A stretch of 64,000 nt of DNA, from positions 1 through 64,000 of the forward strand of contig NZ_JAHDTH010000011.1 of assembly GCF_018531445.1 (NCBI RefSeq). The letters run 5' to 3'. The translations under genes were made by a program, and so were the position numbers. Shown piece after piece: positions 50,742 through 57,211 of this stretch. Source of the DNA: Pseudonocardia lacus. Lineage in GTDB: Bacteria; Actinomycetota; Actinomycetes; Mycobacteriales; Pseudonocardiaceae. Numbering within the stretch: position 1 is the first letter of the stretch; each line of letters begins with the position of its first letter. The notes under the pieces are model-generated. The model had not been told where the DNA came from. It worked only from the letters and a program-made list of their open reading frames with translations, and did no database searches.

Positions 50742-51716
50742 CTAAGGCGGCGAGATGCCGATCTCCTCGGTCCGGTCGGCCCAGTAGGCGATCGTGGTGG
50801 GCAGGTCGACGATGCCGGCGTCCGAGCCGAGGCCGGTGGCGACCAGGCCCGCGGCGGCCGTGCCGAGCGCGGCGGCGACGCGGACCTCCCAGCCCTGGTG
50901 CAGGCCGACCAGCAGGCCGGCGACGAACGCGTCGCCGCAACCGGTGGTGTCGACGACGTCGCAGGCGAACGCGGGCAGCTGTTCGGCCCCGCCCTCGCCG
51001 ACGATGAGCGAGCCCTCGCCGCCCATGGTCGCGATGACGGTGTCGACGCCGCGCTCGCGCACGGCCCTGGCGGCCTTCTCCAGGTCGTCGGTCCCGGCCA
51101 GGCCGCGGAGCTGGTCGTCGTTGGGCAGGAAGTAGTCGACCCAGGGCAGCAGGTCGGAGAGCCGGTCGAGCACGGCCGGGTCGGTGGCCGACCCGAGCAC
51201 GTCGACCGACGTGGTCGTGCCGTGCTCGCGGGCGTGGCGCAGCAGCGCGACCCCCGCCTCCGCTGCGAACGGGCCGAGCGCCTCGGGGGCGCCGAGGTGC
51301 ACGAAGTCGGCGTCCGCGACCAGGTCGAGGTCGACGTCGGCGGCGGTCAGCGTCGCGGTGGCGCCGGGCAGGTGCAGGGCGGGGCGCTCGCCGTTGGGGC
51401 GGATCGGCAGCACGGTCGCCGAGGTCGCCAGGCCCGGGCGCACGACCAGCCGCGACGCGTCGACGCCGTGCTGGTCGAGCAGCATGCGCAGCAGTTGCCC
51501 GTTCGTGTCGTCGCCGACCGCCCCGATCGAGGTGACCCGGGCGCCGAGCTTGGCCAGGTCGACGGCCGTGCCCGCGGCGGTCCCGGCGGCGGTGATCCGC
51601 AGCTGCTCGACGAGGGCGCCGCCCTGGCCGGGCGGGATGGTGGTGACCGGGCGCACCAGCACGTCGACGATGTGCGGGCCGACGCAGACGACCCGGGGAC
51701 CCAGCGGTGCGATCAC
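50742..51716 (-). CDS. PfkB family carbohydrate kinase
   Basis: The 324-residue ribokinase-family protein has the start VVCVGPHIVDVLVRPVTTIP, the substrate region RITAAGTAAGTAVDLAKLGA, and the ATP-site motif VVDTTGCGDAFVAGLLVGLH with the catalytic Asp. It phosphorylates a sugar or sugar derivative. Its GTG overlaps the aldolase stop by four bases, so kinase and aldolase probably act in sequence on the same sugar. Confidence 0.93.
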   Translation of the reverse strand: MIAPLGPRVVCVGPHIVDVLVRPVTTIPPGQGGALVEQLRITAAGTAAGTAVDLAKLGARVTSIGAVGDDTNGQLLRMLLDQHGVDASRLVVRPGLATSATVLPIRPNGERPALHLPGATATLTAADVDLDLVADADFVHLGAPEALGPFAAEAGVALLRHAREHGTTTSVDVLGSATDPAVLDRLSDLLPWVDYFLPNDDQLRGLAGTDDLEKAARAVRERGVDTVIATMGGEGSLIVGEGGAEQLPAFACDVVDTTGCGDAFVAGLLVGLHQGWEVRVAAALGTAAAGLVATGLGSDAGIVDLPTTIAYWADRTEEIGISPP

Positions 51717-52366
51717 GACGACGTCCTCTCGTAGGCGGCCGAGGCGACCTCGGCCAGGTCCGAATCGGACAGCGCCCGCGGCCTGCCCATCGATGCGGCG
51801 GTGACCTGCAGGCGGCACAACCACTCCAGCAGCAGCGCCCGGTCGAAGGCCTGCTCCAGCGAGGCGCCGTAGGTGATCGCGCCGTGGTTCTGCATCAGCG
51901 CGGCGTTGCGGCCCTCCAGGGCGGCCAGCACGTTGCGGGCGAGCTGGTCGGTGCCGTAGCGGGCGTAGGCGGCCACCCGGACGGGGCCGCCGAGCCGGAC
52001 GATGTAGTAGTGCAGCGCGGGCAGCACGTCGACGACCGTCGACACCGCCACGCTGGCCAGGCCGTGGTGGTGCACCACGGCCCGCGCCCCGGTCTCGCGG
52101 TAGATCCGCAGGTGCATGCCGGTCTCGGTGGACGGTCGGGGCCCGTCGGGCCGGCTGACGATCGTCCCGTCGAGGTCCAGGACGCACACGTCCTCGGGGC
52201 GGATGCGGTCGTAGTCGATCGAGGAGGGCGAGACCGCGACCAGGTCGCCGTGCCGGACGCTGATGTTGCCGGCGGTGCCCTCCACCAGCCCGTCGCTGAT
52301 GAGCCGCAGCCCCCCGTCGATCACCGCCCGGACCGCGCTGTCCATGGATGGATCCATAGTGCTCAC
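51713..52366 (-). CDS. Class II aldolase/adducin family protein (L-fuculose-phosphate aldolase-like)
   Basis: The 217-residue zinc aldolase shows LVEGTAGNISVRHGDLVAVS, SPSSIDYDRIRPEDVCVLD, catalytic E81 in PSTETGMHLRIYRET, zinc ligands H99 and H101 in VVHHHGLA, and the third His in MQNHGAITYG. Members cleave or epimerise phosphorylated deoxy- or pentose sugars. The GTG 52366 overlaps the ferredoxin stop by four bases; an ATG four codons later is possible. It is coupled to a PfkB kinase downstream and a ferredoxin upstream. Confidence 0.92.
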   Translation of the reverse strand: MSTMDPSMDSAVRAVIDGGLRLISDGLVEGTAGNISVRHGDLVAVSPSSIDYDRIRPEDVCVLDLDGTIVSRPDGPRPSTETGMHLRIYRETGARAVVHHHGLASVAVSTVVDVLPALHYYIVRLGGPVRVAAYARYGTDQLARNVLAALEGRNAALMQNHGAITYGASLEQAFDRALLLEWLCRLQVTAASMGRPRALSDSDLAEVASAAYERTSS

Positions 52367-52686
52367 CCCTGCGACTCGGGAACGTGGACGGTGATGCCGT
52401 CGAGATCGTCTGCCATCGTGATCTGGCAGGCGAGCCTGCTGCCAGCGGTCACCGGCGTGAGAAGTCCCTCCAACATGATCTCCTCGTCTTCCGACGGGGT
52501 AGGCAGGCGCGCCCGGAAGGGCTCGTCTACGACGACGTGGCAGGTGCCGCAGGTGGCGTAGCCGCCGCAGTCGCCGATGATCCCCGGCACGAGGTTGTCG
52601 ACCGCGGCCTGCTTGAGCGTCTGCCCGTTGGGCACGTCGAGGACCGTCTCGGCGCTCCCGGCGCCGACGAACCGTGCCTCGGGCAC
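52363..52686 (-). CDS. [2Fe-2S] ferredoxin, adrenodoxin/putidaredoxin type
   Basis: This 107-residue protein has the cluster cysteines C40, C46, C49 (CGGYATCGTC) and C87 (LACQI), spacing C-x5-C-x2-C-x37-C, typical of ferredoxins that serve class I P450s. It is encoded 32 bases downstream of a P450 gene and is the probable electron donor to it. No ferredoxin reductase gene is in the window. It overlaps the aldolase gene by four bases, so electron carrier and sugar enzymes are made together. Confidence 0.95.
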   Translation of the reverse strand: MPEARFVGAGSAETVLDVPNGQTLKQAAVDNLVPGIIGDCGGYATCGTCHVVVDEPFRARLPTPSEDEEIMLEGLLTPVTAGSRLACQITMADDLDGITVHVPESQG

Positions 52687-52718
52687 TCAGACCACCACCA
52701 CGATGGTCACGGTCGCGC

Positions 52719-54020
52719 TCATGCGGCCGCCACCTGCCGCACCACCACGGGGATCGCCGCGCGCCGGCGGATGCCGGAGCCCGGCACCCAGCCGGTGTCC
52801 GTGGTGGCCACGTGCACCTCCACGGTCGCCGCGGTCAGCGCCCGCAGGGCGACCTCGCCCAGCATCCGGGCCGCGTTGCGCCCCGGGCAGATGCGCGCGC
52901 CGCCGCCGAACGCGGTCCCGAGCCGCGGCGCGCGGTCGAGCCGGTAGCGGCCGGGGTCGTCGTGGACCTCGGGGTCGCGGTTGCCGGCGATCCAGACCAT
53001 CGTGATCGGCGTGCCCGCCGGGATGCGCAGGCCCGCGTGCTCCACGTCGGCGTGCGCCATGCGGGTGGTCAGCATGAGCGGCGCGGACAGGCGCACGCCC
53101 TCGGTGAACGCCGCCGGCACCAGCGACGGGTCCCGTCGCACGCGCTCGACGTCGGCGGGGTCGGCGTACAGGTGGTGGACCGCGTTGGCCAGCGCCACCC
53201 CGACGGTGTGGAAGCCGTCGAAGAAGTTGGCCGCGACGAACGCGCCCAGCTCCGCGGGGCCGCCGGGGAGGTCGACGCCGTCGAGGCCGCGGGCGAGGTC
53301 GGCGAGCAGGGCGTTGTCGCCGTGCTCCCAGGCCCGCGCCACGGTCCGCCCGACGAGGTCCATGTACTCCGCGGTCGCCGCGAGCATCCGCGCCCGGTCG
53401 TCGACGGTGGGCGCGAACAGGAACATCCGGTTCATCTCGTGCATCAGGTGCTGCACGCGCGCGGCCGTCCCGACGGGGATGCCCAGCTGCCCGGTCCAGA
53501 ACCGCGTGACGTACGGCCCGGCGACGTCCCGGGCCAGGTCGACCGGCCCACCGGCCGCCACCACCTCGGCGAGCACCTCGGCGATCACCCGCTCGGCGCG
53601 TCCCGCCGCCCCCATCACCGCCCGCGGCACCAGGTGCCGGCCCACGACCCGGCGGACGCCGGCGTGCAGCGGCGGGTTCATGGTGAAGACCTGGTTGCGC
53701 AGGAAGGCGTCGAACGCCCCCGCCCCGCCCGGTTCCGCCCCGGTCGCGCGCCGCACGCGCTCGCCCGACCGCCCGGTCAGGAACTCGACCGGCGTCGCGC
53801 CGACCTCGGCGTGCTGGGCCAGCGCCCGCATCGCCGCGTGCCCGACGACGACGAGCCCGCCGCCGTCGCTGTCGCGGAGCACGCGGACATCGCGCTCGAA
53901 CAATCCCTCCGAAGCGGCGACCAGGTCGGCCGCCCACACGTCGGGGGGTACGAGGTCGGACAGGGCCGGGAGGTCGCTGATCGAGGGGGGCAGGTCAGTT
54001 GCCCCGGGGGACCTGCGCAT
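52719..54020 (-). CDS. Cytochrome P450 with atypical I-helix, partner of the adjacent ferredoxin
   Basis: The 433-residue protein has ExxR as E307/R310 (FTEGVRLS) and the heme loop FGGGARICPGRNAARML with ligand C378. The I-helix segment (about 261-275) reads FVAANFFDGFHTVGV: where most P450s have A-G-x-D/E-T, this one has D-G-F-H-T, so the acid before the Thr is a His. That may change the proton relay or signal an unusual reaction. It is the first gene of an operon with ferredoxin, class II aldolase, PfkB kinase and PucR regulator. No clear ribosome binding site precedes ATG 54020. Substrate unknown; a sugar or sugar ether is suggested by the neighbours. Confidence 0.9.
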   Translation of the reverse strand: MRRSPGATDLPPSISDLPALSDLVPPDVWAADLVAASEGLFERDVRVLRDSDGGGLVVVGHAAMRALAQHAEVGATPVEFLTGRSGERVRRATGAEPGGAGAFDAFLRNQVFTMNPPLHAGVRRVVGRHLVPRAVMGAAGRAERVIAEVLAEVVAAGGPVDLARDVAGPYVTRFWTGQLGIPVGTAARVQHLMHEMNRMFLFAPTVDDRARMLAATAEYMDLVGRTVARAWEHGDNALLADLARGLDGVDLPGGPAELGAFVAANFFDGFHTVGVALANAVHHLYADPADVERVRRDPSLVPAAFTEGVRLSAPLMLTTRMAHADVEHAGLRIPAGTPITMVWIAGNRDPEVHDDPGRYRLDRAPRLGTAFGGGARICPGRNAARMLGEVALRALTAATVEVHVATTDTGWVPGSGIRRRAAIPVVVRQVAAA

Positions 54021-54345
54021 GCGTCACCGCTTTCGTGATGTTGACGTGGGATGAGCCTCGTTGGCCGCGGGGGGTGCGTGGGTGCCGTGATCCGGCAGGG
54101 GGGTGCGGGTGCGTTGCCGGATGCGGCAGTGGGGGCGCGCCGCAATGCGCGATCAGGGCGTCCTCCGCAGCGCGGGGTGGGTGCGGGTGGGTGTCCTCGC
54201 AGCGCTGAGTGGGCGCTGCAGCCCTGGCGGGGTGCTCGCAGCGCGCCGGCGCGCTGCGACGCCCCACCCCACGCTGCGACGCCCCACCCACCGCCGCGCC
54301 GCGGGGGTATGGGATCTCCGGCGCCCTGCTCGTACGGTCGGGGGC
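54021..54345. repeat. 325-bp divergent intergenic region rich in direct and inverted repeats
   Basis: The region separates the P450 (minus) and DapA-like (plus) genes. CGCTGCGACGCCCCACCC occurs twice in tandem (54252-54269, 54272-54289), and GGGTGGG-TGTCC-TCGCAGCG type inverted copies lie at about 54186-54204 and 54228-54243. Nested hairpins include the perfect 20-bp palindrome at 54238-54257 and GCAGCGC/GCGCTGC at 54199-54219. No gene or clear promoter box was recognised; the repeats could be regulator sites or a small dispersed element. Confidence 0.65.
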
Positions 54346-55305
54346 GTGGACCCCGCCGAAGCCGTGCCCGCCCCGCCGAGCGCCGTGATCCCCCGGGACG
54401 GGCTGCGCGGTGTCCTGCCGGTGGCGCCCACCGTGTTCGCCGACGACGAGTCGCTCGACCTGGACGGGCAGCGCCGGGTCGCGGAGTTCCTGGTCGACGC
54501 GGGCGCGGCGGCGATCTGCGTGCTGGCCAACTTCTCCGAGCAGTTCTCGCTGACCGACGCCGAGCGCGTGCAGGTGCTCGACGCCACGCTGGAGCAGGTC
54601 GCCGGCCGCGTCCCGGTGATCGTGACGACCAGCTCCTACAGCGCGCGCGTCGCCCGCGACCGCACCCGGGACGCGCTGGAGCGCGGGGCGGGGATGGTCA
54701 TGCTGATGCCGCCGTTCTTCGGCGCGACGATGGCCGTGGGCGAGGACGGCGTGCTCGACTTCTTCCGCCGCGTCGCCGACGGGCTCGAGATCGAGGTCAT
54801 GGTCCAGGACGCGCCGATGAGCCCCACCGCGCTCCCGGTGCCGCTGCTCGCCCGGCTGGCCAGGGAGGTGCCGCAGGTCCGGCACGCCAAGATCGAGGTG
54901 GCGCGCGCGGCCGGCAAGGTCAGGGCCCTGCGCGAGGCCGCGGGCGCCGACCTGCCCGGGCTCTACGACGGCGAGGAGGCCGTCACGTTGGTCCCCGACC
55001 TCGACGCCGGCGTCCTGGCCACCATGTCCTCGGCGACCATCCCGGAGGTGCTGGCCGGCGTCGTCGCCGACTACCACGCCGGCGACCGCGACAGTGCGGT
55101 CGCCGGGTGGGAGCGGGTCCTGCCGTTGATCCACTACGAGAACCGGCAGTGCGGCCTGGCCGCGGCCAAGATCGTGCTCGCGGAGGGCGGTGTCATCGCC
55201 TCGGCGCGCACGCGGGCCCCGTTCCCGCAGGTCGGGCCGGCGACGCGCGCCGAGCTGCTGGAGCTGGCCCGCAGCCGCGACGCGCTCGCCCTGCGCTGGG
55301 CCTGA
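54346..55305 (+). CDS. Dihydrodipicolinate synthase/KDG aldolase family protein (DapA-like)
   Basis: The 319-residue TIM-barrel lyase has the Schiff-base lysine near K182 in VRHAKIEVARAAG and the substrate loop TTSSYSARVARDRTRDALER. The catalytic Tyr-Asn of true DapA (LYNVP) is replaced by VQDAP at about residues 153-157. Such variants are not lysine enzymes; they are usually 2-keto-3-deoxy-sugar-acid dehydratases or aldolases. The GTG 54346 is chosen at the family start. Eda and KdgK genes follow within 14 bases, supporting a sugar-acid role. Confidence 0.85.
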   Translation: MDPAEAVPAPPSAVIPRDGLRGVLPVAPTVFADDESLDLDGQRRVAEFLVDAGAAAICVLANFSEQFSLTDAERVQVLDATLEQVAGRVPVIVTTSSYSARVARDRTRDALERGAGMVMLMPPFFGATMAVGEDGVLDFFRRVADGLEIEVMVQDAPMSPTALPVPLLARLAREVPQVRHAKIEVARAAGKVRALREAAGADLPGLYDGEEAVTLVPDLDAGVLATMSSATIPEVLAGVVADYHAGDRDSAVAGWERVLPLIHYENRQCGLAAAKIVLAEGGVIASARTRAPFPQVGPATRAELLELARSRDALALRWA

Positions 55306-55319
55306 CCGGGGGGAGTGGC

Positions 55320-55931
55320 ATGGACCTGCGGGGACGGCTCGCCGAGCACCCGGTGCTGGCGATCGTGCGCGGCGACGACGCCGACGCGGCGCTGCGCACG
55401 GTGCTGGCGCTGGCCGAGGAGGGCATCGGGCTGGTCGAGGTGTCGCTGACCACGGCCGGGGCGTTCGGGGTGATCGAGCGCGCGGTGGCCGAGCTGGGCG
55501 AGCGGGTGGGCGCCGGCACCGTGCTCACCCGCGACGACGCCGTCCGCGCCCGCGACGCCGGGGCCGCGTTCGCGCTCACCCCGGCGCTCGGGCCCGGCGT
55601 GGACGCGGCGCTGGAGCTGGGGCTGCCGGTGGTGGCCGGGGCGTTCACCCCGACCGAGGTGCTGGCCGCGGTGCGCGCGGGTGCCGCGGCCGTGAAGGTC
55701 TTCCCGGCCAGCGTGCACGGCCCGGCGTACCTGCGCGCGCTGCGCGACCCGTTCCCGGGCGTCGACCTGGTCCCGGTCGGCGGGGTCGGCGTCGGGGACG
55801 TGCGCCCCTACCTCGACGCCGGGGCGCTGGCCGTCGGGGCGGGCGGTCCGCTGGTGGGCGACGCCGCCCGCGGCGGCGACCTGGCCGCGCTGCGCGAGCG
55901 GGCGCGCGCCTTCCTGGCGGCCGCCGGATGA
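55320..55931 (+). CDS. eda: 2-dehydro-3-deoxy-phosphogluconate aldolase (KDPG/KDPGal aldolase)
   Basis: The 203-residue class I aldolase shows the Eda signature: VLAIVRGDDADAALRTVLAL, VEVSLTTAGAFGVIERAVAE, VGAGTVLTRDDAVRARDAG, and the Schiff-base lysine in AAVKVFPASVHGPAYLRAL. It cleaves KDPG or KDPGal to pyruvate and glyceraldehyde 3-phosphate. It is followed by a KDG kinase with a four-base overlap (ATGA), which would supply its substrate. Confidence 0.93.
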   Translation: MDLRGRLAEHPVLAIVRGDDADAALRTVLALAEEGIGLVEVSLTTAGAFGVIERAVAELGERVGAGTVLTRDDAVRARDAGAAFALTPALGPGVDAALELGLPVVAGAFTPTEVLAAVRAGAAAVKVFPASVHGPAYLRALRDPFPGVDLVPVGGVGVGDVRPYLDAGALAVGAGGPLVGDAARGGDLAALRERARAFLAAAG

Positions 55932-56839
55932 CCCCGGTCGACGTCCTGACGTTCGGCGAGGCGATGGTGGCGGTGCGCGCCGACGGGCCGGTGCGCCTGG
56001 GCGGCGCGGCCCGGCTCTCGATCGCCGGCGCCGAGTCGAACGTCGCGATCGGGTTGGCCCGGCTCGGGCACGCGGTGCGCTTCGCCGGGCGGGTCGGGTC
56101 GGACGAGAGCGGGGCGCTGGTCGAGCGCACCCTGCGGGCCGAGGGCGTCGCGCTGGCGCTGCGCCCCGATCCGGACGCGGCCACCGGGCTGGTGCTGTTC
56201 GAGCAGCGCCTGCCCGACCTGACCCGGGTGGAGTACCACCGCGCCGGCTCGGCCGGTTCCCGGCTGGAACCCGACGACCTGACCGCCGCGCTGGCCGCGG
56301 GGGCCCGGCTGCTGCACGTCACGGGGGTGACCGCGGCGCTCGGTCCGGGGCCGCTCGACGCCGTGCGCCGCGCCGTGGCCCACTCCGGCTGGCGGGTCTG
56401 CCTGGACGTCAACCACCGGGCCCGGCTGTGGTCGGCGGCCGCGGCCGCGGCGGCGCTGGGCCCGCTGGCCCGGCGGGTCGACGTCGTGGTCGGCTCGCCG
56501 GAGGAGTTGGAGCTGGTGGGCGGGGTGGGCGCGCTGCGCGACGCCGGGTGCGAGGTCGTGGTCAAGCTGGGGGCCGAGGGCGCCCGCGCGCTCACCGCCG
56601 ACGGCGAGCACGCCGCCCCCGGGCACCGGGTGGGCGTCGTCGACTCGGTGGGCGCGGGCGACGCCTTCACCGCCGGCTACCTCTCCGCCCTGCTCGACGG
56701 CCTCGCCGTGCCCGGCCGGCTGGCCCGGGGCAACGCGGTGGGCGCCTTCGCCGTCGCCACCCGCGGCGACTGGGAGGGCCTCCCCACCCGCGCCGAGCTC
56801 GACCTGCTGGGACTGCCCGGCGGAGCGGCCCTGCGCTGA
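55928..56839 (+). CDS. kdgK: 2-keto-3-deoxygluconate kinase-like PfkB kinase
   Basis: The 303-residue ribokinase-family protein begins VDVLTFGEAMVAVRADGPVR and has IAGAESNVAIGLARLGHAVR and the active-site motif VVDSVGAGDAFTAGYLSAL. With Eda directly upstream it most likely phosphorylates 2-keto-3-deoxygluconate or -galactonate. The exact sugar acid cannot be told from sequence. Confidence 0.88.
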   Translation: MTPVDVLTFGEAMVAVRADGPVRLGGAARLSIAGAESNVAIGLARLGHAVRFAGRVGSDESGALVERTLRAEGVALALRPDPDAATGLVLFEQRLPDLTRVEYHRAGSAGSRLEPDDLTAALAAGARLLHVTGVTAALGPGPLDAVRRAVAHSGWRVCLDVNHRARLWSAAAAAAALGPLARRVDVVVGSPEELELVGGVGALRDAGCEVVVKLGAEGARALTADGEHAAPGHRVGVVDSVGAGDAFTAGYLSALLDGLAVPGRLARGNAVGAFAVATRGDWEGLPTRAELDLLGLPGGAALR

Positions 56840-56872
56840 CCGCTCCCTCCGCCTACCCGAACCGCCGGCCGG

Positions 56873-57148
56873 TCACGCCGCCGCGGCGGTCGGCTCGGTC
56901 GCGCCCCCGACGACGGCCAGCGCCAGCCGCAGCAGGTCGGGGTCGGCGTCGAGGACGCGGGCGATCTCGTCGCCCAGGACCAGGCCCGCCGCCCGGTTGC
57001 GCGGGTTGGCGCGCAGCTCGCGGACCGCCCCGACCGCGTCGGGCGAGGCGGCGAGGCGGGGGAGGAGCCGGCGCCACAGCCGGACCGCCGCCGGGTCGCG
57101 CCTGCGCCGGCCCGTGGCCAGCGCGGTCCCCACCGTGAACGTGTCCAT
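56873..57148 (-). CDS. Small protein of unknown function
   Basis: The 91-residue product (MDTFTVGTALATGRRRRDPA and on) is arginine- and leucine-rich, helical, without signal or cysteine. AGGGGGAT lies upstream of ATG 57148 at normal spacing, and codon use matches real genes. It lies 63 bases downstream of the LuxR-type regulator gene on the same strand and may be cotranscribed. No family is recognised. Confidence 0.55.
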   Translation of the reverse strand: MDTFTVGTALATGRRRRDPAAVRLWRRLLPRLAASPDAVGAVRELRANPRNRAAGLVLGDEIARVLDADPDLLRLALAVVGGATEPTAAAA

Positions 57149-57211
57149 CGTCGATCCCCCTGTGCTCGGCTCCCCCACGGAGAAGGGCCGCCGGCGGGAG
57201 CGCCTGATACG

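Noticed and set aside
51713-52366. Methylthioribulose-phosphate dehydratase (MtnB) or ribulose-phosphate 4-epimerase as identity of the class II aldolase
   Set aside because: Both share the fold, but no methionine-salvage or arabinose genes are near. The neighbouring kinase fits an aldolase better; the exact reaction stays open.
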